DNA of 64,000 nucleotides from VRUE01 sp963703175 (GCA_963703175.1 OY969794.1:372001-436000); one strand, 5' to 3'. Positions 51,519 through 60,904 are shown, counted from the stretch's first letter. Notes: a model not told the origin generated them from the sequence alone. Program-made: numbers and translations.

Positions 51519-52480
51519 GGTCTGGTCGGCGCCGGCCCGCTCTCGTGCTCACCGCCGTGGGTGCCACCGCCCGACGGGTGGTGGCGTAGGCGCCACTCCT
51601 CAGGCGGCGCTTCGACTCCCGGCGATGCGCTCTGCTTGGCGGGGGTGTCGTTGAGCCAATCGTCTGCCTGGGCGCCGAGCCGCTCCATGTCGGCCGCCAG
51701 GCGCCATTGGCGCATGAAGCCGCTCGCCGCTGCGATCGCCACACAGCCGATGCCGAGCACGGCGAGGAAGGCGAGGATCATCATCACCTTGTCCGTGCTG
51801 CCGCCGACCAGGCCACCCTCGGGTGAGCCAAGCTGGCGAACGACGATGTTGTCGACCAGGGGGATGGTCGGCACCGCCGCCTGCACCACCGGCTGGGGAT
51901 TTCTTTTTTCCGCTTCGTCCGCCTGCTGCTTGAGTTCGGCGATGTAGTCGGAGAGGACGACAAAGGAGCTGTGGGCAAGGCCGAGTGCCGCCTCGGGGTC
52001 CGGCCCAGTCGCGTAGACCGTGATGATCGGCACGTCTTCCTGGGCCTCGAAGAGGAGCCTGTATTCCTTGCCCTCGTCGACCAGGTCACGGGCTCGCGAT
52101 TCGGCCGCCTGCTGCTGGTAGTCCTGCAGCCCGGTGCCCTGGCTGAATGGACCGTGGGCGGTGATCTGGCTCGCGTCGATGTGAAGTTCTTTGGCGATCT
52201 GAGCAACCGCGTCGCGGCTGCTCAGGTACTGCGCGTAGACGCGCGCCCTCGTGCCCAGCGCGGCGATCTGGTCGGTTCCGGCACCCTCGACGAGCGTTGA
52301 CTCGGCCGAGTCAACGAGGATCTGGCTGGTGGCGGCACCGACCGCGAGCGAGCGCCGTTCGATGCCCCCCGGACCGACCTTGAAGGCGGTCAGGAACGCG
52401 GCAAAGGTGGCCAGGGTCAGCAGCACTGCGACCACCGCCTTACGCTGGAGAAGCGCCCTTACGAACCCCACTATCTCCAT
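51515..52480 (-). CDS. Wzz-type chain-length regulator without kinase domain
   Basis: About 321 residues. ATG 52480 is preceded by GGAGCGG; the frame runs further to 52822, but this extension overlaps the divergent flippase and is not protein-like. One helix at about 15-35 (AVVAVLLTLATFAAFLTAF) and one at about 250-270 (VMMILAFLAVLGIGCVAIAAASGF) flank a periplasmic domain with a coiled-coil (GLQDYQQQAAESRARDLV, YIAELKQQADEAEKR), the PCP arrangement. Unlike the 21068 protein it ends in a short disordered cytoplasmic tail without Walker motifs. Partner of the overlapping Wzy. Confidence 0.8.
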   Translation of the reverse strand: MEIVGFVRALLQRKAVVAVLLTLATFAAFLTAFKVGPGGIERRSLAVGAATSQILVDSAESTLVEGAGTDQIAALGTRARVYAQYLSSRDAVAQIAKELHIDASQITAHGPFSQGTGLQDYQQQAAESRARDLVDEGKEYRLLFEAQEDVPIITVYATGPDPEAALGLAHSSFVVLSDYIAELKQQADEAEKRNPQPVVQAAVPTIPLVDNIVVRQLGSPEGGLVGGSTDKVMMILAFLAVLGIGCVAIAAASGFMRQWRLAADMERLGAQADDWLNDTPAKQSASPGVEAPPEEWRLRHHPSGGGTHGGEHESGPAPTRP

Positions 52481-52607
52481 TTCCGCTCCATTTCGGTTCC
52501 GTCTTTTTTCATCCGGTCTGACCGAAGAACGACGACCCGGGGACAAAACTTCCTCGCCAGATGAATCGGTCCCACAAGCCCGCTGCCATCCCCAACGTTC
52601 GTCTTGC

Positions 52608-54152
52608 GTGAGCGCGGAGGATCCACACGCCCAGCCCGAGCTGGACGCCGACGAGCTGCGCGAGGCGGCCGTCTCCGGCGTGCGCTGGTTCGCCGGGGCG
52701 AAGATCGCGACCGAGGGCCTGCAGCTGATCGCGGCGATCGCCCTGGCACGCCTGGTCAGCCCGGCGGATTTCGGCAACGCAGCGGTGGCGTTGATCTTCC
52801 TGCCGCTGTCGGTAATCCTCACCTACGAGGGCTTCGGCAGCGCCCTGGTCCAGCGCAAGCTCGTGCACAGTGGCCATCTCGAGGCGGCAACGCTGACCAG
52901 CTTCGTCACCGGCGTCGCGCTCAGCGTCCTCACCTACCTGCTGGCGCCGATCGTCGCCACGCCGATCTTCAACGACGAGATCGGCCACCTGATCCAGCTC
53001 GTCTCGCCGGTCTTCGCGCTGGCCGGCATCGGCACGGTCTCCCGCGCCCACCTCTCGCGGCGGCTCGACTTCCGCTTGATCAGCATGATCGAGACGGGAT
53101 CGCTGGCGCTCGGCGCCTTTGCCTCGGTCGGGCTCGCCGCCGCTGGCATGGACGCCGACGCGATCGTGCTCGGCGGCGTGCTCGCCACCGGCCTCGCCTC
53201 GCTCGCCCTGGTCCTCGTGGCGCCGCCCTCGCGACCGCGCTGGCGGGCACGCGAGTTGGGGGAGATCACGCGCTTCGGCGCTCCCGCATCCGCCGCCGGT
53301 GTCGTCTACGTGGCGATTACCAACATCGACTACGCCGTCCTCGCAGCCCGCCTCAGCCCGGCCCAGGTCGGCATCTACTGGCGCGCCTTCCAGCTCGGCG
53401 TCCTCTACCAGGACAAGATCAGCGGCATCATGCTGCGACTGGCGTTCCCGATCTACTCGCGCACCCGGGATCTCACCGAGATGAAACGGCTGCACGAGCG
53501 CGCCACGCGCATTCACGGCGCCGTCGTCGTGCCGTTGCTGGCGATCCTGATTGTCACCGCACCCGAGCTGGTGCCGCTGGTATTCGGCGACGCCTGGCGC
53601 CCGGCGGTCGAGCCGACCCAAGTGCTGGCGGTGGCGGGCATGATCGCCGCGATCCTCACCGGCTACCCGCAGGTGATGCTGGCCGCCGGCCGGCCGCGGC
53701 CCTTGATGGTCTTCAACATCTGCGTCCTCATCGTCTATGCGTTGGCCGTCTACCTCACCGCCAAGCAGGGCCTGGTCACGGTCGCGATCGCCGTCGTCGG
53801 CATCCACGTGGGGATCCTGCTCGCCGTTTACCTGGTGCTCTTCCGCAGGGTGCTTGGGCTGCCGATCGACCGCCTGTTCGGCGACCTCGCCCCGGCGGTC
53901 GTGGCCAGCGCGACGGTGCTGGCAGCCGGCTTTCCGCTTGCCGCGCTGCTGCACGACGGAGGCGCGCCCGCAGCGCTGCTCGTACTCGCCGTCGGCATCG
54001 TCGGGCTATGCGTACAGGCGCTGACGCTGCGAACGCTCTTCCCCGGTGTCTGGGCCGACATCAGCGCCCTGCTGCACCGGCTCATTCCAAAGCTCCCGAT
54101 TGCTCGGCCCCCGGCGAGAAGTTCTACCCGTCCCGCAGCGTTGAATCAGTGA
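52608..54152 (+). CDS. wzx: Wzx-type polysaccharide flippase (MOP superfamily)
   Basis: 514 residues, about 12-14 helices. AVSGVRWFAGAKIATEGLQLIAAIALARLVSPADFGNAAVALIF is the typical opening of the RfbX/WzxC-like branch (KIATEGLQLIAAIALARLVSPADFG). GTVSRAHLSRRLDFRLISMIET and AVLAARLSPAQVGIYWRAFQLG are conserved in WzxC-type colanic-acid flippases. I choose GTG 52608 because the frame upstream overlaps the divergent Wzz gene and lacks membrane features. Overlaps the next gene by one base (TGATG). Confidence 0.85.
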   Translation: MSAEDPHAQPELDADELREAAVSGVRWFAGAKIATEGLQLIAAIALARLVSPADFGNAAVALIFLPLSVILTYEGFGSALVQRKLVHSGHLEAATLTSFVTGVALSVLTYLLAPIVATPIFNDEIGHLIQLVSPVFALAGIGTVSRAHLSRRLDFRLISMIETGSLALGAFASVGLAAAGMDADAIVLGGVLATGLASLALVLVAPPSRPRWRARELGEITRFGAPASAAGVVYVAITNIDYAVLAARLSPAQVGIYWRAFQLGVLYQDKISGIMLRLAFPIYSRTRDLTEMKRLHERATRIHGAVVVPLLAILIVTAPELVPLVFGDAWRPAVEPTQVLAVAGMIAAILTGYPQVMLAAGRPRPLMVFNICVLIVYALAVYLTAKQGLVTVAIAVVGIHVGILLAVYLVLFRRVLGLPIDRLFGDLAPAVVASATVLAAGFPLAALLHDGGAPAALLVLAVGIVGLCVQALTLRTLFPGVWADISALLHRLIPKLPIARPPARSSTRPAALNQ

Positions 54153-55705
54153 TGGCCGCGAAGGCAAACGTACAGCGCAAGCAGGCTCGAGCCGGAATGG
54201 CGATGGCGGCTGCGACCTTTGTGATGGCAGCGGCCTCCGGCCTGCAGGCGGCGCTCTACCTCCATTCCTACGGAATCGACGGGCGCACCGACGGCTTCTT
54301 CGTCGCCTTTGCTCTCTACACGGTCTTCGGTGTCTTCAGCCAGAGCATCCGCGTCACCTCTGCCCCGCTCCTCGTCGACGAGGAGAACGGCCTGCCACCG
54401 CGTCGTTTCGCCGCCACGCTCGTCCTGATCGCCGCGCCGGTCGCCCTGCTGACGATTCCGCTCGCGCACCCGCTGGCACTGCTGCTCGCGCCCGGACTGA
54501 GCGACGCCGACCGCGCCGTCACCCAGGAGGCCCTGCCGATCCTGGGCGGGGCGATGATCCTGCAGCTCTGGGCGGCGGGCGGCGCCACCATGCTCGCTGT
54601 GCGCGACCGTTTCAACACCGTCGCCGGTGCCTATATCGGCGGGGCCGCGGTCGGGCTGGTCGCCTACCTCGCGGTCTCCGGCAGCGCCGGTGAGCTCTCG
54701 CTTGGCTACTCGATGCTGGCGATGGCGGTGACGACCTGCGGCTTGATGCTAGTCGGCCTGCGCGGTGGCGCGACCGCCACCCGGCGGCGCTCCGCCCAGC
54801 TGCGAGTGGGGCGCCTGATCGCCGACGCCGGCCTGATCCTCGGACGGACCAGCATCTACCTGGCCTTTAACGCGCTCTACCTGATCACGCTGGCCTTCAC
54901 CACCTCCTTCTCCCCCGGCGACGCGACGGTACTGTCCTACGCGTACCTCTTCGCCAGCTACCTCGTTGCCGGCACGGCTTTCGCGCTGGGAATGTCACGC
55001 ATCGCCGACATGAGCCGCGAGGTCAGCTCCGACACCCGCGCCGCCTTCGGCGACACCGTCCCCCAGGGCTTCCGCTACTCGATGCTGATCTGCGCCCCGG
55101 CGTTGGCGGGGTTCGTGGCAGCCGGGGCATCGATCATCGGCGTCCTCTTCTCCGCCAGCCTCGGCCCCGAGGACGTGCGCACCCTGCAGGAGTTCGGCGC
55201 GCTGCTCTCGATCTGGACCGTTGCGGCCCTGATCGTCAACCTGCTGCTGCCGGCGATGTTCGCGGTCGGCAAAGCCCGCCTCACCAATCTGCTCGCCCCG
55301 GCCCTGCTCGCGGTACACATCGCGGCCTCGGTGGCCGGCGGTGCGCTATTCGGCTCACTCGGCGTCGTCGGCGCAGCCTTCATCGCGCCATCCCTCTTTG
55401 CCTGCGTGATGCTGGCCAAAGGCGCGCCACAGATCGCCGGCCACCTAGCGCGGGAGATCGGCCGCGACGCACTTCGCTTCATGCTGGCCGCCGCCGGCTG
55501 CTTCGGCCTCGGCGCGATGCTCGGCACCGCGCTCGGCGACGGCCTCGGCGCCGCCCTTGTTGCCGGTGGGATCGGCTCAGCCCTCTACTTGATGCTGCTC
55601 CCGTTCATTGCGCCAACGCAGGTCAACCTCGTGCTGAATTCCTTGCGGCCCCGCCTCAGCCGCAGCGCTGCCCCGCAGACGGGCTTTTCACCTCAAGGCC
55701 CGTAG
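54152..55705 (+). CDS. MviN/MurJ-like lipid flippase (MOP superfamily)
   Basis: 517 residues, about 13 helices. MAAATFVMAAASGLQAALYLHSYGIDGRTDGFFVAFALYTVFGVFSQSIRV resembles the first helices of MurJ (…DAFFVAF…), and LLLAPGLSDADRAVTQEALPILGGAMILQLWAAGG the APG-containing loop. It is more divergent than housekeeping MurJ, and pairing with a second flippase suggests a specialised role in exporting a lipid-linked glycan. The ATG overlaps the preceding stop; a GTG three bases earlier is also possible. Its last 13 bases overlap the convergent beta-helix gene and lie at the edge of the 1052-bp duplication. Confidence 0.75.
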   Translation: MAAKANVQRKQARAGMAMAAATFVMAAASGLQAALYLHSYGIDGRTDGFFVAFALYTVFGVFSQSIRVTSAPLLVDEENGLPPRRFAATLVLIAAPVALLTIPLAHPLALLLAPGLSDADRAVTQEALPILGGAMILQLWAAGGATMLAVRDRFNTVAGAYIGGAAVGLVAYLAVSGSAGELSLGYSMLAMAVTTCGLMLVGLRGGATATRRRSAQLRVGRLIADAGLILGRTSIYLAFNALYLITLAFTTSFSPGDATVLSYAYLFASYLVAGTAFALGMSRIADMSREVSSDTRAAFGDTVPQGFRYSMLICAPALAGFVAAGASIIGVLFSASLGPEDVRTLQEFGALLSIWTVAALIVNLLLPAMFAVGKARLTNLLAPALLAVHIAASVAGGALFGSLGVVGAAFIAPSLFACVMLAKGAPQIAGHLAREIGRDALRFMLAAAGCFGLGAMLGTALGDGLGAALVAGGIGSALYLMLLPFIAPTQVNLVLNSLRPRLSRSAAPQTGFSPQGP

Positions 55706-56742
55706 GTCTGATCAGCCGGGCGCCAGGTGATGCCCGCCCGCCCAGCGCTGAAGTTGCCGGCTGAGCTTGGGGTCAGCTGCCAGTCCTGAGAGGAGCTGGC
55801 GATAAAGGTCGGGCTGGTCGAGACGTCGTGGGGGCCGCGTTTACCGATCGAGCCGCCGGTGATCACGTTGTAGTCCTGGGTCAGCTGGCTAAGGACGCAA
55901 GAGGCGTTGTCGGGAGCGTTCCAGCCGTCCATCACGTTCAGTTCGACGAAGATCGCTTGGTTTTGGCATTCGCGCACGTAGCTGGTGTTTGGGTTAGACC
56001 AGATCGTGTTGTGGCGGATCACCATGCCATAGCCCGTGTAGAAGGGGTGGGAGGCATTGGGGACGGTGTCATAGAACTGCAGCGGGGCACCGGCGTAGGG
56101 GAGCCCGCTCGGCCGGCCGGCGATCAGGTTGTCTTCGAAGCTGACGTTCGATACCTCGCCGTCCTTGATGAAGAAGCCTTGTGAGCCGGCGCCACCGCGC
56201 ATCCAGTTGCCGCGGAAGATCAGTCCACGTCCACCCCAGACGGTCTGCAGGCCGTCGTTGTGGTTGCCGTCCTCATCGGCGATCCAGATCTGGTTGTCTT
56301 CGATTCGCAGCGCTTCGAAGCGCTGCAGCATGAAGGTGTCCTTCTCGCCGCTGCCGGTGCGCCCTTCGAAGAGGTTGCCGATCACTTCGACGTCCTTGAC
56401 GTAGGAGCTCGAGCTGCCGACGACGGTGATGCCCGGAGCGGTGTTGTGCACGAAGGAGATTCGTTCTGCGCCGGCGTTGACGCTGAAGCTGCCGGAGGTG
56501 AACCTTTCGACGGTTATCCCGGCGCCGCTGACGTTGACTCCGCCGAGGCTTGCTCCACCTGGGTTTTGGGCGCGCAGGGTGACCCCTGGCTCGGGGCGTT
56601 TCATCGAGAGGCTGAGGCTGCCGTAGGAGCCGTTGGCGAGGCAGACGACTGAGCCGGTTGGGACCGAGGTGAGGGAGCTCTGGGCAGCTGAGGTCGAGGA
56701 GACGACCTGATCGCAGGGGCCGGTTGGGGGTTCAGTGGGGGG
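55691..56742. repeat. 1052-bp duplicated block, copy 1
   Basis: Line-by-line reading shows no difference from 58491-59542 (offset 2800 bp), including third codon positions. It covers the beta-helix domain and stops abruptly in the linker (GGGGGG then CGGCGG versus TGCCTG). Confidence 0.85.
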
Positions 56743-58284
56743 CGGCGGTTCGGTTGGCGGGGGTGGTGCGGGGTCTTCCACCGTCCAGATGCTGCTCGCG
56801 GGCGTGGCATCGGCGTTGCCGGCGCCATCCGTCGCGCGGACGGAGAAGGTGTGGTCGCCGATGGCGAGGCTCGAGTAGGACTTGGGCGAGGTGCAGGAGC
56901 TCCAAGAGCCGCTGTCGAGCTTGCAGGCGAAGGTCGAACCACTCTCGGACGAATTGAAGGAGAACGAGGCGCTGGTCGAGGTCGTCGGTGAGGTGGGTTC
57001 AGCGGTGATCGTGGTCTGCGGTGCGATTTCATCGGGCGGCGCCTGCACGGTCCAGACGTCCGTGGCGGGCGTCGGATCAGTGTTGCCGGCAGCGTCGGTT
57101 GCCCGAACGGCGAATTCATGGTCGCCGACTTCGAGGCTGGAGTAAGGCTTCGGTGAGGAGCAGGCAACCCACGAGCCGTCGTCCAGTTTGCAGCTGAAGT
57201 CGGCTTGCGCCTCCGAGGCGTTGAAGGAGAAGGACGCTTTGGTCGCGCTGGTTTCAGCCGGCGGCCGGGCGATGATCGAGGTCTGCGGTGGAGAGGTGTC
57301 AGTCGGGGGTGGAGGCGGAGGCGGCTCTTCGATCGTCCAGGTGCGACTGGCCGGCGTCGGGTCGACGTTGCCGGCTAGGTCGGTGGCGCGCACGGCGAAT
57401 TCGTGATTGCCGAGGCTCAGAGAGCTGTAGGAGCTGGGCGAGGAACACGCTTCCCACGCACCGGCGTCGAGCCGACAGGTGAAGGTCGAACCTGACTCCG
57501 AGGCACTGAAGGAGAAGGACGCTTCCTTCGCAACGGTCTCGACCGGCGGCTGGGTGGAGATCGAGGTCTGCGGTGGCGACGTATCCACCGGAGGGGGTGG
57601 CTCTTCGATCGTCCAGGTGCGACTGGCCGGCGTCGGGTCGACGTTGCCCGCAGCGTCGGCGGCGCGCACCCAAAACTGGTGCCCGCCGAGACCCTGGGAG
57701 CTATAGGACTGGGGCGAAGAGCACGCTTCCCAAGAACCAGCGTCGAGCCTGCAGGTGAAGGTCGAACCTGGCTCCGAGGCACTGAAGGAGAAGGACGCGC
57801 TGGTCGAGGTGGTGGTGGCTTTCGGCTGAGCCATGATCGACGTCTGCGGTGGAGTCGTGTCCAGCGGTGGCGGTGGCGGTGGTGGTGGTGGTGGGAGCGG
57901 TTCAGATGGAGATGGGGTTTCTTCCGCAGGGCTTTCCTCGGAAGTTGGAGGTGGAGTGGGCGTACCGGGCCCCTGGCCCGCCACCGGTTCGGCCGGACCC
58001 GGCGGGGTGAGAACGGGCTCGCCCGATGAGCCGGGAACCGGAGCCTCAGGGCGCCGCCGCGGGTGGCCTAAGGCGACCCTTCTTGCCAAGCCGGAACGGC
58101 GCTGGGGACGGAGGGCAGCGCTCTGGGCATGAAGTTCAGCCCGCACCGCCGAGACCCAGTCGGACTGGCCTATCCAGCCGACCGATCGCCCGAACGCGTA
58201 TCCGGTGCCCAAGACCGCGAGCGCCAAGACCACGACGAGAGCGAGGGCCAACGGACGCAAGGGCCCTCCACCGGTGCCAGACAA
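55693..58284 (-). CDS. Secreted protein: four Ig-like repeats plus right-handed beta-helix
   Basis: About 863 residues. TTG 58284 follows a strong AAGGAGG (58290-58296); the frame opens at TTG 58311. Order: signal/anchor helix (PLALALVVVLALAVLGTGYAF), basic stretch, Pro/Ser-rich linker, four 80-90-residue Ig-like units (each with FSFSASESGSTFTCRLD, then SYSS, then VRATDLAGNVDPTPA and TW), a PTEPPPPTEPP linker, and a beta-helix domain of about 350 residues (LTSVPTGSVVCLANGSYGSL, ITVERFTSGSF, NLFEGRTGSGEKDTFMLQRFEALRIEDNQIW, GMVIRHNTIWSNPNTSYVRE). Beta-helix proteins are often polysaccharide lyases/hydrolases; no catalytic residues can be assigned. The C-terminal 350 residues are identical to the next gene. 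Confidence 0.8.
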   Translation of the reverse strand: MSGTGGGPLRPLALALVVVLALAVLGTGYAFGRSVGWIGQSDWVSAVRAELHAQSAALRPQRRSGLARRVALGHPRRRPEAPVPGSSGEPVLTPPGPAEPVAGQGPGTPTPPPTSEESPAEETPSPSEPLPPPPPPPPPPLDTTPPQTSIMAQPKATTTSTSASFSFSASEPGSTFTCRLDAGSWEACSSPQSYSSQGLGGHQFWVRAADAAGNVDPTPASRTWTIEEPPPPVDTSPPQTSISTQPPVETVAKEASFSFSASESGSTFTCRLDAGAWEACSSPSSYSSLSLGNHEFAVRATDLAGNVDPTPASRTWTIEEPPPPPPPTDTSPPQTSIIARPPAETSATKASFSFNASEAQADFSCKLDDGSWVACSSPKPYSSLEVGDHEFAVRATDAAGNTDPTPATDVWTVQAPPDEIAPQTTITAEPTSPTTSTSASFSFNSSESGSTFACKLDSGSWSSCTSPKSYSSLAIGDHTFSVRATDGAGNADATPASSIWTVEDPAPPPPTEPPPPTEPPTGPCDQVVSSTSAAQSSLTSVPTGSVVCLANGSYGSLSLSMKRPEPGVTLRAQNPGGASLGGVNVSGAGITVERFTSGSFSVNAGAERISFVHNTAPGITVVGSSSSYVKDVEVIGNLFEGRTGSGEKDTFMLQRFEALRIEDNQIWIADEDGNHNDGLQTVWGGRGLIFRGNWMRGGAGSQGFFIKDGEVSNVSFEDNLIAGRPSGLPYAGAPLQFYDTVPNASHPFYTGYGMVIRHNTIWSNPNTSYVRECQNQAIFVELNVMDGWNAPDNASCVLSQLTQDYNVITGGSIGKRGPHDVSTSPTFIASSSQDWQLTPSSAGNFSAGRAGITWRPADQTYGP

Positions 58285-58358
58285 AGTGGCCTCCTTTTCC
58301 CATTTCGCCAATCTCGGTCGCCGGACTCCCCTGCCAAGTTAACTGGACTGGACGGACC

Positions 58359-58369
58359 GACGAATGTTC
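58359..58369 (-). promoter_or_regulatory. Shared upstream element GNACAWNCGTC (copy 4)
   Basis: Reverse strand reads GAACATTCGTC (within CTAGAACATTCGTCGG), 74 bp before the TTG at 58284. Upstream, in AT-richer DNA (58385-58430), TATAGA and TTGATT-like hexamers may belong to the promoter. Confidence 0.45.
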
Positions 58370-58468
58370 TAGCTCTCTACCCCCCCTTCTATACATAAAA
58401 CCGCAAGGGAGCAATCAACTAGTCCTTTTATCGTCCTAAAAGGTCGCTAGGAGCAGGCATTCATTGCC

Positions 58469-58488
58469 GGGGCGGGCGCTGCCGCCCC
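58469..58488 (-). terminator. GC-rich hairpin after the 58493-60904 gene
   Basis: GGGGCGG and CCGCCCC pair over 7 bp around a 6-base loop, just downstream of the stop at 58493 on the minus strand. No U-tract. Confidence 0.5.
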
Positions 58489-58490
58489 GC

Positions 58491-59542
58491 CCTCAAGGCC
58501 CGTAGGTCTGATCAGCCGGGCGCCAGGTGATGCCCGCCCGCCCAGCGCTGAAGTTGCCGGCTGAGCTTGGGGTCAGCTGCCAGTCCTGAGAGGAGCTGGC
58601 GATAAAGGTCGGGCTGGTCGAGACGTCGTGGGGGCCGCGTTTACCGATCGAGCCGCCGGTGATCACGTTGTAGTCCTGGGTCAGCTGGCTAAGGACGCAA
58701 GAGGCGTTGTCGGGAGCGTTCCAGCCGTCCATCACGTTCAGTTCGACGAAGATCGCTTGGTTTTGGCATTCGCGCACGTAGCTGGTGTTTGGGTTAGACC
58801 AGATCGTGTTGTGGCGGATCACCATGCCATAGCCCGTGTAGAAGGGGTGGGAGGCATTGGGGACGGTGTCATAGAACTGCAGCGGGGCACCGGCGTAGGG
58901 GAGCCCGCTCGGCCGGCCGGCGATCAGGTTGTCTTCGAAGCTGACGTTCGATACCTCGCCGTCCTTGATGAAGAAGCCTTGTGAGCCGGCGCCACCGCGC
59001 ATCCAGTTGCCGCGGAAGATCAGTCCACGTCCACCCCAGACGGTCTGCAGGCCGTCGTTGTGGTTGCCGTCCTCATCGGCGATCCAGATCTGGTTGTCTT
59101 CGATTCGCAGCGCTTCGAAGCGCTGCAGCATGAAGGTGTCCTTCTCGCCGCTGCCGGTGCGCCCTTCGAAGAGGTTGCCGATCACTTCGACGTCCTTGAC
59201 GTAGGAGCTCGAGCTGCCGACGACGGTGATGCCCGGAGCGGTGTTGTGCACGAAGGAGATTCGTTCTGCGCCGGCGTTGACGCTGAAGCTGCCGGAGGTG
59301 AACCTTTCGACGGTTATCCCGGCGCCGCTGACGTTGACTCCGCCGAGGCTTGCTCCACCTGGGTTTTGGGCGCGCAGGGTGACCCCTGGCTCGGGGCGTT
59401 TCATCGAGAGGCTGAGGCTGCCGTAGGAGCCGTTGGCGAGGCAGACGACTGAGCCGGTTGGGACCGAGGTGAGGGAGCTCTGGGCAGCTGAGGTCGAGGA
59501 GACGACCTGATCGCAGGGGCCGGTTGGGGGTTCAGTGGGGGG
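58491..59542. repeat. 1052-bp duplicated block, copy 2
   Basis: Partner of 55691-56742; see there. It includes the last bases of the gene (stop and CCTCAAGGCCCGTAGG) and the whole beta-helix region. Confidence 0.85.
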
Positions 59543-60904
59543 TGCCTGCACGGTCCAGGTGTCGGTCGCCGGGCTGGCGTCGGTGTTGCCGGCGCCGTCG
59601 GTAGCGCGAGCCGAGAAGGTGTGGTCGCCGATGGCGAGGCCGGTGTAGGGCTTCGGTGAGGTGCAGGAGGCCCAGGAGCCGGCGTCGAGCTTGCAGGTGA
59701 AGGTGGAACCCGACTCCGAAGAGCTGAAGGAGAAGGATGCGCTGGTCGAGGTCGTCGGTGAGGTGGGTTCAGCGGTGATCGTGGTCTGCGGTGCAGTTTC
59801 ATCGGCCGGCGCCTGCACGGTCCAAGTGACCGTGGCAGGGCTGGCGTCGGTGTTGGCGGCGCCGTCGGTGGCGCGCACCGAGAAGGTGTGTTCGCCGACG
59901 GAGAGGGAGCTGTAGGACTTGGGCGAGGTGCAGGTGCCCCAGGAACCGCTGTCCAACTTGCAGGCAAAGGTCGAGCCTGACTCGGTCGCGGTGAAGGAGA
60001 AGTTGGCGCTGGTCGAGGTCGTCGGTGAGTTCGGCTGGGCGGTGATCTGGGTATCGGGCGCAGTGGTGTCGGATGGGGGCGGCGGCGCTTCCACGGTCCA
60101 GGTGTCGGTTGCCGGAGTGGCGTCAGTGTTTTCAGCACTGTCGGTGGCGCGGACGGAGAAGGTGTGGTCGCCGACAGAAAGACCGGCGTAGGACTGCGGG
60201 GATATGCACGAAATCCAGGACCCTTCGTCGAGCTTGCAAGCAAAGGTCGAGCCGGCCTCCGAGGCAGTGAAAGAGAAGCCGGCGCTGGTCGAGGTGGTGG
60301 TCGCCGGCGGCGTCGCGGTAATCGCGGTGTCAGGCGCGGTGGTGTCGGACGGGGGCGGCGGTGCTTGTACGGTCCAGGTGTCGGCTGCCGGAGTGGCGTC
60401 AGTGTTTCCGGCATCGTCAGTGGCGCGAACCGAGAAGTCGTGACTGCCGACAGCGAGGTTCGAATAGGACTTGGGAGATCCACACGATCCCCAGGAGCCT
60501 GCGTCGACCTTGCAGGAGAAGACCGAGCCCGACTCGGACGCGTTGAAGGAGAAGGACGCCTTGGTCGAAGTCGTCGGTGAGGTGGGCTGCGCGATGATCG
60601 AGGTGTCAGGTGCGGTGGTATCAGCAGGAGGAGGAGGCGTCGATTCGGCCTTGTGTCCTCCCCTGGGCTTGACCGGCCAACGCAGGCTGATCGCGATCCC
60701 CTTGGAGAGGCCTATGCGGTTGGAGGTTGCGCTTTTCTTCGCATGAGCGCCGCCTGCACGTCGTGGGCTTTTCCCCAACCAGCCGGCTGACTGTGCGAAA
60801 GCCCACCCGGCGCCGGTAAGCACGAGTACCGCGGCAATAGCGAGAACCAACGCCGGACGCAGCGAGCGGACCGACCCAGCAAGAATTCTCTTCCTTCCGA
60901 TCAT
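58493..60904 (-). CDS. Secreted protein: four Ig-like repeats plus right-handed beta-helix (paralogue)
   Basis: 803 residues from ATG 60904. N-terminal helix (ALVLAIAAVLVLTGAGWAF), basic region, then four Ig-like units starting TAPDTSIIAQPTSPTTS, TAPDTAITATPPATTTS, TAPDTQITAQPNSPTTS and TAPQTTITAEPTSPTTS, each followed by FSF..SESGSTFACKLDSGSW and VRATDGAGNTDA. The beta-helix C-terminus is identical to that of the neighbouring gene, while the Ig-like units have diverged, so the binding region differs while the putative catalytic or structural domain is kept the same by recent duplication or gene conversion. The shared upstream element lies 54 bp before its start. Confidence 0.8.
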   Translation of the reverse strand: MIGRKRILAGSVRSLRPALVLAIAAVLVLTGAGWAFAQSAGWLGKSPRRAGGAHAKKSATSNRIGLSKGIAISLRWPVKPRGGHKAESTPPPPADTTAPDTSIIAQPTSPTTSTKASFSFNASESGSVFSCKVDAGSWGSCGSPKSYSNLAVGSHDFSVRATDDAGNTDATPAADTWTVQAPPPPSDTTAPDTAITATPPATTTSTSAGFSFTASEAGSTFACKLDEGSWISCISPQSYAGLSVGDHTFSVRATDSAENTDATPATDTWTVEAPPPPSDTTAPDTQITAQPNSPTTSTSANFSFTATESGSTFACKLDSGSWGTCTSPKSYSSLSVGEHTFSVRATDGAANTDASPATVTWTVQAPADETAPQTTITAEPTSPTTSTSASFSFSSSESGSTFTCKLDAGSWASCTSPKPYTGLAIGDHTFSARATDGAGNTDASPATDTWTVQAPPTEPPTGPCDQVVSSTSAAQSSLTSVPTGSVVCLANGSYGSLSLSMKRPEPGVTLRAQNPGGASLGGVNVSGAGITVERFTSGSFSVNAGAERISFVHNTAPGITVVGSSSSYVKDVEVIGNLFEGRTGSGEKDTFMLQRFEALRIEDNQIWIADEDGNHNDGLQTVWGGRGLIFRGNWMRGGAGSQGFFIKDGEVSNVSFEDNLIAGRPSGLPYAGAPLQFYDTVPNASHPFYTGYGMVIRHNTIWSNPNTSYVRECQNQAIFVELNVMDGWNAPDNASCVLSQLTQDYNVITGGSIGKRGPHDVSTSPTFIASSSQDWQLTPSSAGNFSAGRAGITWRPADQTYGP

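Noticed and set aside
49242..51947. A 901-codon plus-strand frame opposite the GT2, Wzy and Wzz genes
   Set aside because: Translation is Arg/Asp/His-rich with no recognisable fold, while the minus strand encodes three family-typical proteins.
52481..52822. N-terminal extension of the second Wzz protein
   Set aside because: It overlaps the start of the divergent flippase, is not hydrophobic or conserved-looking, and ATG 52480 has a good ribosome site directly before the first membrane helix.
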